From the NCBI GenBank assembly GCA_014799785.1, contig JAAVHI010000070.1:1-46674 (forward strand): a stretch of DNA of 46,674 bases. The letters run 5' to 3'. Positions 15,181-23,092 of the stretch are shown one piece after another. The stretch's first letter is position 1; every line of letters begins with the position of its first letter. The notes under the pieces are model-generated. The model made no database searches and was not told where the DNA came from. It saw nothing but the letters and a program-made list of their open reading frames with translations. A program made the position numbers and the translations under genes. This DNA is from Ruminococcus sp. GTDB taxonomy: Bacteria; Bacillota; Clostridia; Oscillospirales; Ruminococcaceae.

Positions 15181-16485
15181 ATGCAAAACGCAGATATAAT
15201 TAAATCCGGCATTGATTACATTGAGCAAAATCTGAAAACCGATATCACTCCGGAAGAACTTGCGCAAATGGCAGGCTATTCGGTGTGGCATTATCAGCAT
15301 TTGTTTGCACAAGTAACAGGCGTGCCGCTGGCGGCGTACATCAACAGACGGCGGTTAGACCGCGCTCTTGCGGAAATAAGCGTTAAGCGCAAGGCTGTGG
15401 ACGCCGCTCTGGAATACGGCTTTGACAGCTATGCGGGATTTTACAAGGCATTTTTGCGAATGTATGGCTGTTCTCCCAAAAAATATCTGTCCCTTTACGG
15501 GACGCATCAATCAATATGGGAGGCTTCAGATATGTTTACAGAAAAGGAATTGCGGAAGATACTGACCAATTGGGACATTCCGCAGGATCCGGCTGTTAAT
15601 GATGTAAAAATTGTTGACGGCACAAAAACGGCAAACAATGTGTGGCAGATCGGTAAGGATTATGTCCTGAAAACAGGAGACAGAGCCAATCTTCTGCGAA
15701 ACATTCGGGTAGCAAAAGCATTGGCAAAGCAGGGTTTTGCGGCGGTTGTTCCCGTGCCGACAATAAAAGGCGACGACTTTGCAGAGGACAAAAACAATTT
15801 TGTCCTGATACGCAGGGTAAAGGGCGAGCCGCTTTCCAAAGCCGAACGCTTTGGCGACAAGTGCGGGGACTTCGGTTTCAAATACGGTCAAAGCATTGCC
15901 AGACTGCATAATGCGCTTTCTGCGGTGGAAAAGGACATTCAGCCGTTTGAACAGAACCTGTTTGCCCATGTGACCGAATGGGCGCTGCCGGAAGTTCAGA
16001 AGCAAAATATCCAATGGAACATGGGCATACCCGACAGCTTTTTTGAAGATTACATCAACAATTTCGGCGGACTGTTTGAAAAGCTGCCGAAACAGTTGAT
16101 ACACCGAGACACAAATCCCTGTAATATTCTGTTTGACGGCGGCGAGGTGAGCGGGTTCACCGACTTTGAATTAAGCGAGCAAAATGTACGTTTATGGGAT
16201 CCCTGCTACTGCGCAACGGGAATACTGTCCGAACAGCGTAATGCGGAAAATGCGTATGATAAATTTCCCGAAATGCTGAATAAAATCCTGCACGGATATG
16301 ACAGCGTAAATCCCTTGACAACGGAAGAAAAGCAGGCTGTTTACTATGTTATCTGCTCTATACAGATGATTTGCGTGGCGTACTTTGAAAGCGTAAACGA
16401 ATATAGGGACTTGGCTAAGACTAATCGGGAAATGCTGTTGTATATTATAGGGCAGAAAAATCAAATTGACAATATTTTTAATTGA
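15181..16485 (+). CDS. AraC-type HTH fused to aminoglycoside-phosphotransferase-like kinase
   Basis: A 434-residue two-domain protein. Residues 1-105 are a complete AraC/XylS double HTH (ITPEELAQMAGYSVWHYQHL, VDAALEYGFDSYAGFYKAF, YGCSPKKYL). Residues ~125-434 are an APH/choline-kinase-like fold: nucleotide-loop region VWQIGKDYVLKTG, catalytic loop IHRDTNPCN (H308, D310, N315) and metal-binding FTDFE. A normal AraC domain order is reversed here, with the HTH at the N-terminus and a putative kinase as the effector domain. GGAAGGAGG stands 8 bases before the ATG. Whether the kinase domain phosphorylates an antibiotic, a sugar-like metabolite, or only senses a ligand is unknown. Confidence 0.88.
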   Translation: MQNADIIKSGIDYIEQNLKTDITPEELAQMAGYSVWHYQHLFAQVTGVPLAAYINRRRLDRALAEISVKRKAVDAALEYGFDSYAGFYKAFLRMYGCSPKKYLSLYGTHQSIWEASDMFTEKELRKILTNWDIPQDPAVNDVKIVDGTKTANNVWQIGKDYVLKTGDRANLLRNIRVAKALAKQGFAAVVPVPTIKGDDFAEDKNNFVLIRRVKGEPLSKAERFGDKCGDFGFKYGQSIARLHNALSAVEKDIQPFEQNLFAHVTEWALPEVQKQNIQWNMGIPDSFFEDYINNFGGLFEKLPKQLIHRDTNPCNILFDGGEVSGFTDFELSEQNVRLWDPCYCATGILSEQRNAENAYDKFPEMLNKILHGYDSVNPLTTEEKQAVYYVICSIQMICVAYFESVNEYRDLAKTNREMLLYIIGQKNQIDNIFN

Positions 16486-16550
16486 TCCCTTTGTCATTTA
16501 TTCATAAAGTCCTATATAAAATAACCTCCAACGAGTTAACATTTGCAAAA

Positions 16551-16582
16551 GCGGAGCGTTCGATATTGAACGCTTCGTTTTT
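16551..16582 (+). terminator. Terminator after the AraC-APH gene
   Basis: GAGCGTTC/GAACGCTTC stem with a T-rich tail, about 65 bases after the stop codon. Confidence 0.82.
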
Positions 16583-16680
16583 ATTATTTTTTCCGAAAAG
16601 AGAAAGTATCTCTGTTGCAATCCATTTATGCTCATTACATACGGTTTCCGCATTGTTTACAATAAATAAAAAGAGCAACA

Positions 16681-16710
16681 AAAAAGTCGCGCATAGGTAG
16701 CGGCTTTTTA
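16681..16710. terminator. Second hairpin terminator
   Basis: AAAAGTCGC pairs with GCGGCTTTT (one G-U), with A and T runs on the two sides; it could act on either strand. Confidence 0.65.
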
Positions 16711-16789
16711 TTGGAGTCTGTTGACACACAATAAAAAATGTTATAAAATTAAAACAAATTATAATTTTTTATATAATCGGAGGAAAACT

Positions 16790-17341
16790 ATGCTTTATCA
16801 TGCTTCTCAAACGCCCGGTATAAAAATTCTTGAGCCTCGCATTTCAAACCACGGCAAGCCACTTATTTATCTTTCGCAGAAGCGGGAAAATGTGCTTGTG
16901 TATCTAAGCAACGCTGTTGAAAAGCATTGCAGGGAAAACGGTTTTGTCCACGACGGTGTGTACACAAAATGGGGTCCATACGGTTTTAACGGCGAGGGCG
17001 TTTTGACTCTGGACGAATATTACCCCAACGCTACCAGAGAGACCTATGCTGGTGTTACGGGGTACATATATTCCGTGTCCGAGACGGGTAAGCCTATGGA
17101 GGATATACCATTTGCTTTTGTTACAGACAAGCCGGTGGAGGTGCCGGAATGTGAATTTGTTGCGGACGCTTACGCTGCGCTTTTGCAGGCGGCGGAGCAG
17201 GGAAAAATTATTATGAACAGCTACGAAAGCAGCAGTCCCCAAAAGCTGAAATGGATAGAAAAGACCGTCCGTGAGGAATACGAAAATCCAAACAGTACAG
17301 CTGAGTACAAATATTTTTTAAAGTACAAATTCGGGCTGTAA
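16790..17341 (+). CDS. Conserved hypothetical protein
   Basis: A 183-residue soluble protein, start ATG at 16790 preceded by CGGAGG; an upstream frame is unsupported. The N-terminal YHASQTPGIKILEPRISNHG is followed by LIYLSQKRENVLVYLSNAVE and KWGPYGFNGEGVLTLDEYYP. The opening YHASQTPGI pattern recalls proteins with ADP-ribosyltransferase-like folds, in which a short H-x-(S/T) strand and a YLS strand line the NAD site, but a conserved catalytic set is not clear, so no function is assigned. It stands alone between two terminators and tRNA-Ala. Confidence 0.75.
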   Translation: MLYHASQTPGIKILEPRISNHGKPLIYLSQKRENVLVYLSNAVEKHCRENGFVHDGVYTKWGPYGFNGEGVLTLDEYYPNATRETYAGVTGYIYSVSETGKPMEDIPFAFVTDKPVEVPECEFVADAYAALLQAAEQGKIIMNSYESSSPQKLKWIEKTVREEYENPNSTAEYKYFLKYKFGL

Positions 17342-17382
17342 CATATGTCGGCATACAGGGTACAAATTGCTTAAATCAGGTA

Positions 17383-17411
17383 TTGACAAACAGGAGATTA
17401 TGTGATATAAT
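17383..17411 (+). promoter_or_regulatory. Promoter of tRNA-Ala
   Basis: TTGACA and TATAAT with a 17-base spacer, ending 17 bases before the tRNA. Confidence 0.92.
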
Positions 17412-17428
17412 AGTTATATTATATCAAT

Positions 17429-17504
17429 GGGGCATTAGCGCAGTTGGGAGCGCACCACACTGGCAGTGTGGGGGTCAGGGGTTCAAGTCCCCTATGCTCC
17501 ACCA
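17429..17504 (+). tRNA. tRNA-Ala (anticodon GGC)
   Basis: Acceptor GGGGCAT/ATGCTCC contains the G3-U70 wobble pair that identifies alanine tRNAs. Anticodon stem CCACA/TGTGG surrounds loop CTGGCAG (anticodon GGC); T arm GGGGTTCAAGTCCCC; CCA is encoded. 76 nt. Confidence 0.97.
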
Positions 17505-17510
17505 TTTTAC

Positions 17511-17551
17511 ATCCCGCAAATCCTTTTATAGACAGGATTTGCGGGATTTCT
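17511..17551 (+). terminator. Terminator after tRNA-Ala
   Basis: A perfect 13-bp stem, ATCCCGCAAATCC with GGATTTGCGGGAT, followed by a short T tract. Confidence 0.8.
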
Positions 17552-17728
17552 GCTTCCCGATTCAATAAATGCCCATTGTGTACACATTATTTTTCACTTT
17601 CGGCTGTGGTCTTCCGTCATACTTATTTTTGATTTTCTCCATTGATATGTATGCATTTTTGGCGATCAAACCCGCACCTTTTCCGCAGCCCGCAATTATG
17701 ACATAGAAGGTAAAAATATTTCCGCAAA
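17552..17728. other. Gene-free stretch
   Basis: No credible coding frame, promoter or strong hairpin is visible between the tRNA-Ala terminator and the next terminator. Confidence 0.5.
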
Positions 17729-17771
17729 CAAAAATCCTCCAAGCTTCAAAAATGAAGTCGGAGGATTTTTA
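17729..17771. terminator. Terminator, probably of the GH30-GH35 operon
   Basis: AAAATCCTCC pairs with GGAGGATTTT around an inner AGCTTCA/TGAAGT helix, with A and T runs on both sides. It lies about 105 bases beyond the GH35 stop codon on the minus strand. Confidence 0.8.
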
Positions 17772-17875
17772 TTTGCCAAATACATTGTTTTTTACTCGGT
17801 AAATAATACAGACATGTAAGCAAATTTATTATATATGTCATAAAAATATTTAAATTTTATAATGCTGATCCATTC

Positions 17876-19600
17876 TCAAAGCAGACTGATCTCGTCGGAA
17901 AATTTTCCTTCTGTTTCAAAAACAATTATCGTATTTTCGCCCATTTTCAGAAGCGGAGCAGGAATATACAAACGTTTTTGCGGCCCTATTTCCCAAAAGC
18001 GTCCGATGTTGAAGCCGTTTACAAAAACAACGCCTTTGCCGAAGCCGTCGAGCTGAATAAACGTATCTCCGCATTCGTCAGCATTCAGAATAAACTTATA
18101 GAATGCCGGCAGATTTTCCTTATAACCGCTGCTGAAATTTATTCTGCCGATTTGTTCCTTGTCAAGCGTAAGTGCATACATATTCATTCCGAAGCATCTA
18201 CGTCCGTTTATTTTTATTCCGTCCGCAATACCTTTTCGCTGGTGTTCAAGATTTGTTCCGAAATTTTCACGTCCGATGTTTTCGATTAAAATATCAATTT
18301 GTCCGGAAAATTTCTTTTCGGGAAATTCAAATTTTTTTCCCATGTCGTCAAATGCCGTAAATAGCAGCTTCTCACCGCAGTAGCACTGCGCGCGGTCAGC
18401 GGCGCCCTCCAGACATATGTCGTTGATTATTTCACCGTTATCGGGCGAGAGCCTGTAAAGAATATATCCGTAATTTTGTCCGATCTCCTCCATGGTAAGC
18501 GGATAATTTGAATAAACGGGATCGGCTATTTCCGAAAGCGCCGAAAACAGGTCTGTCTTTGCGGTGCATTTTAATCTGCCGTAGCTTTTGCGGATAATTT
18601 TTGCTGACAAAGGCACAGCTTCAAAATTTCTGTACTTTTCTATCACTTCTTTGAAAACTGTGTATTTCGGAGTAATCTGTCCGTCCTCGGTAAGCGGCGC
18701 GTCGTAGTCGTACGAAGTTGTATCGCCGTACTTCACACCGTTGTTTTTTCCGTTCATAAAGCCGAAGTTGGTACCGCCCTCAAACATATAAAAGTTAAGA
18801 CTGCCTCGCTTTAAAAGCTCCTCAAGCTCGGCCGCGGCTTTTTCGGGTGAAGTGGTGTGGTGTTCTTCTCCCCATGCGTCAAACCAGCCGTTCCAGAATT
18901 CCATGCACATCAGCGGTTTATCTTCGCCAATGAATTTTTTCATCTGTCCGAACTGCCATTCCGCCGAGGAACCGAAATTGCCCGTCGGCAATGCGCCCTC
19001 TGCCATTCCTGACCTGAATATCGGTTCGCTCCACGGGCCGTCCGAGGTAACGAACGGCACAGTTATTCCAAGCTCCCGCATCGTATTGCGCAAAAAATCA
19101 AGGTATGCGGTATCGTTTCCGTAGTAGCCGTATTCATTTTCGATCTGGACGAGTATTATCCCGCCGCCCTTGTCTATCTGGTGAGGGACAATTTTCGGGA
19201 TCAATTCATTATAGTAATTTTTCACCGCGTCAAGGTACGGCTTATAACAGCAGCGCAGACGCATATCCCTGCTTTTCAGCAGCCATGCGGGAAGTCCCCC
19301 GAATTCCCATTCGGCGCATATATAGGGAGACGGACGAATTATAATGTACAGTCCAAGTTCCTCTGCAAGCGAAATAAATTTTTCTATATCCCGCATACCG
19401 TCCCAAATAAATTCTCCCTCGTTCGGTTCGTGAAAATTCCACGGAATATAGGTTTCAACAGTATTGCAGCCCATGTTGACAAGCTTTTCCAAACGGTCGC
19501 GCCAGTATTCGGGAACAGTGCGGAAATAATGTATCGCTCCCGAAATTATTTGGAACGGCTTTCCGTCAAGATAAAAATTATCCCTTATCTCAAAATTCAC
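17876..19600 (-). CDS. Beta-galactosidase, glycoside hydrolase family 35
   Basis: A 574-residue retaining beta-galactosidase without signal peptide, so probably cytosolic. The GH35 barrel starts with FQIISGAIHYFR; the acid/base glutamate is the second E of VQIENEYGYY (about residue 156) and the nucleophile is in CMEFWNGWFDAWG (about 234). The later part holds the GH35 beta domains (GRENFGTNLEHQRKGI, VFVNGFNIGRFW). The start is GTG at 19600, eight bases after AAAGGAG; an earlier GTG at 19609 directly abuts the binding site. It is downstream of a GH30 gene on the same strand, 105 bases away, and they probably form one transcript for galactoside breakdown. Confidence 0.95.
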   Translation of the reverse strand: MNFEIRDNFYLDGKPFQIISGAIHYFRTVPEYWRDRLEKLVNMGCNTVETYIPWNFHEPNEGEFIWDGMRDIEKFISLAEELGLYIIIRPSPYICAEWEFGGLPAWLLKSRDMRLRCCYKPYLDAVKNYYNELIPKIVPHQIDKGGGIILVQIENEYGYYGNDTAYLDFLRNTMRELGITVPFVTSDGPWSEPIFRSGMAEGALPTGNFGSSAEWQFGQMKKFIGEDKPLMCMEFWNGWFDAWGEEHHTTSPEKAAAELEELLKRGSLNFYMFEGGTNFGFMNGKNNGVKYGDTTSYDYDAPLTEDGQITPKYTVFKEVIEKYRNFEAVPLSAKIIRKSYGRLKCTAKTDLFSALSEIADPVYSNYPLTMEEIGQNYGYILYRLSPDNGEIINDICLEGAADRAQCYCGEKLLFTAFDDMGKKFEFPEKKFSGQIDILIENIGRENFGTNLEHQRKGIADGIKINGRRCFGMNMYALTLDKEQIGRINFSSGYKENLPAFYKFILNADECGDTFIQLDGFGKGVVFVNGFNIGRFWEIGPQKRLYIPAPLLKMGENTIIVFETEGKFSDEISLL

Positions 19601-19705
19601 AGTATACACTCCTTTGATAATGAATTTAATGTGTAAAGCTTTATTTTTGCAGTATCACTGCTGTTATTTAAGGTTAGAACCTGCCGCGGACGCAGCAGGG
19701 AATAT

Positions 19706-21175
19706 CTAATCGTTCAGAGTCACACCGTCAATTATAAATGTCGTAATTGAATTGCCCTTCAGCTCTGCGGTAAAGCCGCTTTCACAGGCGGAAATATTAT
19801 CAAGCTCCGCCCATTTTTCGCCGTTTTCCGTACCGCCGCTTGTGCGTATCACCCTGACGGTCTTGCCGACAGATTTCACTTGTGACAAATCAAAATTACA
19901 CGTTTTATCCTCGGCAGACTTGTTCAGCACAACGACCGCAAGCTCGCGCGTATCGCTGTTATACGCTGCAAGGCTGTCTCCACCGCAGTGAATTATCGTG
20001 TCGCCGGGACGGATATATCTTGTGAACTGTCCAAATCCGTAATATTTCTGCGTGAGAATAATTTTTCCATTGTCGTGGTCGGCGACCGCAGTTCCCCAGA
20101 AGCCGCCGCTTATATCGACCATTCCCTTGTCCGCGTTTCCGTTCATGCCTTCTGCGGAAATATGAGTGTCGATTATCTGCCACATTACCCAGGCGGACGG
20201 CGAAAGAGCATTGATGTCAAAAATAATTTTCTCGCCGAACCAAAGGGCGGAACCCATTTCGCCCGCATTTTCTCCCGCAGTGCCGCCGCCGTCGACCTCG
20301 CTCATCCAAAGGTTGAAGCCCTCTGACTTCGCAAGCGCTCCAAGCTCGGAGATACCTGCTGTATCATAGGTATGCGTGCTTATACGGTCTATCACGGCGC
20401 GGGCTTTGTCGGTATAGGAATTATATGCGGTTATCTGCTTTTGCGGACTTGTTTCGTCGCTTCCAACTATTTCAACATCATCAAGACCGCATACGGCAAA
20501 GGCTTTTGCGGTTTCCAGAATAATGTCGGACTGGGATTTTCCCGCGTCAAAATGGCAGCCCTCCTGCTTCCAGTTATTTGCCCACCAGAAGTCGGTATTC
20601 GGTTCGTTCATAGGTGAAACGCTGTTTACCTTTATGCCCATTTCATCATTTATGTATTTAGCGGTATGGGCAAGATATTCCGCAAATTCGGTGAGGCATT
20701 CGGGCTTAAGATTGTCCTTGTTTGGGTCGGCGTTTCCCGAAGAGCAGCCGCTTTCCGTCATAAAATACGGCGGAGAATTTGAAAAGACCTCCACATAAGC
20801 GTCCTTTCCCGCAGCCTCAGCCGCTCTTTTCAGAACGTTCAGCTGTCTGTGGTCGGCGTTGTAATCGTAGGTATAGCTGCCCGTTTCCCTGTCGTAAACA
20901 AGCCAGCCGGGAACAGCGCTGTCGGTACGGGTGATGTGATTGTGAGCAGGGTCGTCGCCGCCTCCGATATTGTACCGCATTATATTAAGGCGCAGACCGT
21001 CCCTGCCGAAAAACAGCTCCGCGGACTGCCGTGCAAGCTCGTCGGAATACCCCAGACGGTTTGCCCACCAGCAAAGACTTGTTCCCCAGCCCTGAAATTT
21101 CCCGCCGTTGGTTTTCGACGCATTCAAAGGCGATATGACTATGTTCATGCTGCATTCCGTGTTTTTGGGCGACAT
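19706..21175 (-). CDS. Glycoside hydrolase family 30, endo-beta-1,6-galactanase-like
   Basis: A 489-residue retaining hydrolase. FQGWGTSLCWWANRLGYSDE is the typical opening of GH30 subfamily 5 (endo-beta-1,6-galactanases of arabinogalactan side chains). SPMNEP holds the acid/base (E191) and LWMSEVDGGG the nucleophile (E293). The C-terminal ~110 residues form the GH30 beta-sandwich. No signal peptide is present (MSPKNTECSMNI), unusual for a polysaccharide endo-enzyme; it may cut imported 1,6-galacto-oligosaccharides, which the GH35 next door could finish. GGAGG precedes the ATG. Subfamily assignment is from motif memory and is less sure than the family. Confidence 0.85.
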   Translation of the reverse strand: MSPKNTECSMNIVISPLNASKTNGGKFQGWGTSLCWWANRLGYSDELARQSAELFFGRDGLRLNIMRYNIGGGDDPAHNHITRTDSAVPGWLVYDRETGSYTYDYNADHRQLNVLKRAAEAAGKDAYVEVFSNSPPYFMTESGCSSGNADPNKDNLKPECLTEFAEYLAHTAKYINDEMGIKVNSVSPMNEPNTDFWWANNWKQEGCHFDAGKSQSDIILETAKAFAVCGLDDVEIVGSDETSPQKQITAYNSYTDKARAVIDRISTHTYDTAGISELGALAKSEGFNLWMSEVDGGGTAGENAGEMGSALWFGEKIIFDINALSPSAWVMWQIIDTHISAEGMNGNADKGMVDISGGFWGTAVADHDNGKIILTQKYYGFGQFTRYIRPGDTIIHCGGDSLAAYNSDTRELAVVVLNKSAEDKTCNFDLSQVKSVGKTVRVIRTSGGTENGEKWAELDNISACESGFTAELKGNSITTFIIDGVTLND

Positions 21176-21257
21176 GATAAATTCCTCCGTTTCAGCTGCT
21201 TCATTGACAGAAGCGTATTAAGCTTTGATCTGCCAATAAAAAACATATTCTGCAAAA

Positions 21258-21286
21258 AGTATATCATTTTTTCAGCATATTTGCAA
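21258..21286 (-). promoter_or_regulatory. Promoter of the GH30-GH35 genes
   Basis: On the minus strand TTGCAA and TATACT are separated by 17 bases, about 80 bases before the GH30 start codon. Confidence 0.72.
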
Positions 21287-21385
21287 TATAGGTACAAAAA
21301 TTTATGCGGTATAAATATAAGACGTACAGCTGTCCGTCAGTAAACTTCAGCGTTATTTGTGGAATATTTACAAATATAAAAATTT

Positions 21386-21444
21386 TGCAAAGTAAGCTTG
21401 ACAAAAAATGCAAAGCGTGCTATACTAAAATTGCAAAGCAAACT
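21386..21444 (+). promoter_or_regulatory. Promoter with three operator-like direct repeats
   Basis: TTGACA (21398-21403) and TATACT (21421-21426) form a promoter with a 17-base spacer. Three 13-base repeats, TGCAAAGTAAGCT, TGCAAAGCGTGCT and TGCAAAGCAAACT, start at 21386, 21409 and 21432, exactly 23 bases apart, covering upstream of -35, the spacer and downstream of -10. A regulator bound here would block RNA polymerase; the XRE protein encoded just downstream is the natural candidate. Confidence 0.75.
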
Positions 21445-21467
21445 ATACAAAAAGACGGAGGTGTACC

Positions 21468-21674
21468 TTGAAAACCAGAATACAGGAGCTGCGCAAGGAA
21501 CGCCGCATATCTCAGGAGGAGCTTGCAAACGCGGTTGGGGTAACAAGGCAGACCATAACCTCGCTGGAATGTGAAAAATACACGGCTTCACTTGTGCTGG
21601 CATATAAGATCGCAAAATATTTCGGACTGACAATTGAGGAGGTCTTTGACTTCTCGAACCTGTCCGACCTATAG
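21468..21674 (+). CDS. Short XRE-family repressor
   Basis: A 68-residue Cro/CI-like protein consisting only of the HTH domain ([39 protein letters not shown]). It starts with TTG at 21468, preceded by CGGAGGTG. Small regulators of this type usually sit upstream of one or more small membrane proteins, as here: four follow on the same strand. It probably represses its own operon through the triple repeat. Confidence 0.9.
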   Translation: MKTRIQELRKERRISQEELANAVGVTRQTITSLECEKYTASLVLAYKIAKYFGLTIEEVFDFSNLSDL

Positions 21675-21701
21675 CCGATAAACCGAAAAGGAGAGATCGT
21701 T

Positions 21702-21962
21702 ATGAAATGCTTCGTTGAAAAAAATTACCAAAAACGCGGATTTAAAATCGCAATGCAGGCAGTGCTTTTGGCATGGTGCGCGGCAATGTTTATTGGACAC
21801 GGAGACCTTGAACTGTCCAGAGCCGCAGACAATGCGCTGAATTTTGTGCAGGGTATGTCCGCAAGCCTGTGGATAGCATGGACAATGTTCTGCATGGTCA
21901 AAAAAGAAAGCCCCTTTGCGGGGCGGGGAACGCCCCGCGGCGAAAGTCACCCCCGCCGTTAA
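21702..21962 (+). CDS. Small membrane protein with a repeat-derived C-terminus
   Basis: An 86-residue protein with two hydrophobic segments (about 17-35 and 50-67), ATG preceded by AAAGGAGAG. The last ~18 residues (PFAGRGTPRGESHPRR and stop) are encoded by the GC-rich repeat at 21905 onward, so the natural C-terminus was probably replaced or extended when that repeat arrived. Second gene of the XRE-led cluster. Function unknown. Confidence 0.65.
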   Translation: MKCFVEKNYQKRGFKIAMQAVLLAWCAAMFIGHGDLELSRAADNALNFVQGMSASLWIAWTMFCMVKKESPFAGRGTPRGESHPRR

Positions 21963-22030
21963 ATACAACAATTATTTATTTTCTTAAAGCCCCATCAAGG
22001 TGGAGGGTAAAATGTCAAATACTAAGCCTT
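21905..22030 (+). repeat. GC-rich palindromic repeat, copy 1
   Basis: GCGGGGAACGCCCCGC is a strong palindrome, followed by AGTCACCCCCGC and then an AT-rich part with CCCCATCAAGGTGGAGGG and TACTAAGCCTTATAAATAAA. The core matches 36211-36252 (opposite strand) and, more loosely, 22490-22597. It supplies the stop of the preceding gene and ends just before the ribosome binding site of the next. Confidence 0.75.
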
Positions 22031-22050
22031 ATAAATAAAAGGAGGACGTT

Positions 22051-22485
22051 ATGGATAATTTCAGAAAACAAGCTAAAAAAACTCTTGCCGGTTACATAGC
22101 GATACTGGCGGCGGCTGTTGTGCTGTGGGGCGTTTTCAGCACCGTGGAAATATCCGTCGGCGAAAATAATTCCTCCAATTTCGGAACGGGCTTCTGCGCG
22201 GGAGCAATAGCTTTTATGGCAATCAATATTTTAAGATATGCGGCAGCGTTAAAAAATGATGAAAAGCTGAAAAAGCTTTATAGCGCTGAGAAAGACGGAC
22301 GTGGAAAACTTATCTGCGAAAAGTCCGACGTCTCCGCATTCAAGGCTATACTTTGTATTGTTGTACTTGCCGCAATGGGCGCTTCATTTTTTTCGGACAC
22401 GGTGTTTTATACGCTTATTGCGGTCATGCTGACAATTATCCTTGTAAAAGAGGGGTTCCGTTTTTACTACCGCAGAAAGGTCTGA
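22051..22485 (+). CDS. Small four-helix membrane protein, paralogue 1
   Basis: A 144-residue protein with two pairs of hydrophobic helices (about 13-34, 47-63, 98-115, 118-133) separated by a charged segment (LKNDEKLKKLYSAEKDGRGK) and ending FYYRRKV. AAAGGAGG precedes the ATG. It is closely related to the next two genes: the openings MDNFRKQAKKTL and MEDFRKQVQKTL and the LKNDEKLKKLY block are shared. The pattern resembles the small DUF2178-type membrane proteins that accompany short XRE regulators, but I do not assign a family. Confidence 0.8.
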   Translation: MDNFRKQAKKTLAGYIAILAAAVVLWGVFSTVEISVGENNSSNFGTGFCAGAIAFMAINILRYAAALKNDEKLKKLYSAEKDGRGKLICEKSDVSAFKAILCIVVLAAMGASFFSDTVFYTLIAVMLTIILVKEGFRFYYRRKV

Positions 22486-22489
22486 TACG

Positions 22490-22597
22490 GCAAGGAAACG
22501 TCCCGCGGCGGCTTGCGCGCTGTGCAGGACAGTCCCGCCGCACTGTTAAATTATTAAGCTCCCTCAATGGGGGAAAATACTAAGCTTTATTAATAAA
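22490..22597 (+). repeat. GC-rich palindromic repeat, copy 2 (diverged)
   Basis: GGAAACGTCCCGCGGCGG, CAGTCCCGCCGCACTGTTAAAT, CTCCCTCAATGGGGGA and ATACTAAGCTTTATTAATAAAGG follow the order of copy 1. Both copies precede a paralogous gene, so the repeat and gene were probably duplicated as one unit. Confidence 0.65.
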
Positions 22598-22610
22598 GGA
22601 GAAGCAGCTT

Positions 22611-23063
22611 ATGGAAGACTTCAGAAAGCAGGTACAAAAAACTCTTAACATTTACAGAGCTGTTCTTATCGCTGCAATTATAGTATTGGCAGTTTTAAAC
22701 ATTGTTGAAGTAACCGCATTGTTCGGTGAAGAAAGCACAAATGACCTGAGCAACGGCTTCGGCACGGGTGCGTGCGCTTCAATAATAACTCTCATGGCGA
22801 TAGCTATTTACAGATATCATGCCGCTCTTAAAAATGACGAAAAGCTGAAAAAGCTTTATATTTTGGAGACCGATGAGCGGGAGCGGCTTATTTACGAAAA
22901 AACCAACTCCTCCTCTTTCAGGACGGTCATTATCCTTTTGGGATTTGCGGCAATGATCTCGTCATTTTTCTCAAGAACGATATTTTATACCATTGTTGCA
23001 ATAATTATGGTGATCGCATTTGTTCAGGCTGCGTTTAAATTTTATTACCGCAGAAAATATTGA
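22611..23063 (+). CDS. Small four-helix membrane protein, paralogue 2
   Basis: A 150-residue protein with the same layout as its upstream neighbour: basic start MEDFRKQVQKTLNIYRA, helix pair, LKNDEKLKKLYILETDERER, second helix pair, and FYYRRKY end. The NGFGTGACASI segment parallels NFGTGFCAGAI in paralogue 1. AAAGGAGAAG precedes the ATG. Confidence 0.82.
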   Translation: MEDFRKQVQKTLNIYRAVLIAAIIVLAVLNIVEVTALFGEESTNDLSNGFGTGACASIITLMAIAIYRYHAALKNDEKLKKLYILETDERERLIYEKTNSSSFRTVIILLGFAAMISSFFSRTIFYTIVAIIMVIAFVQAAFKFYYRRKY

Positions 23064-23092
23064 TCGGAGGAAAAGTTTGAAAGGAGAAAATT

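Noticed and set aside
14865..17504. The tRNA-Leu to tRNA-Ala interval as an integrated mobile island
   Set aside because: No integrase, no duplicated tRNA 3' end beyond the terminator repeat, and the genes between have their own promoters and terminators.
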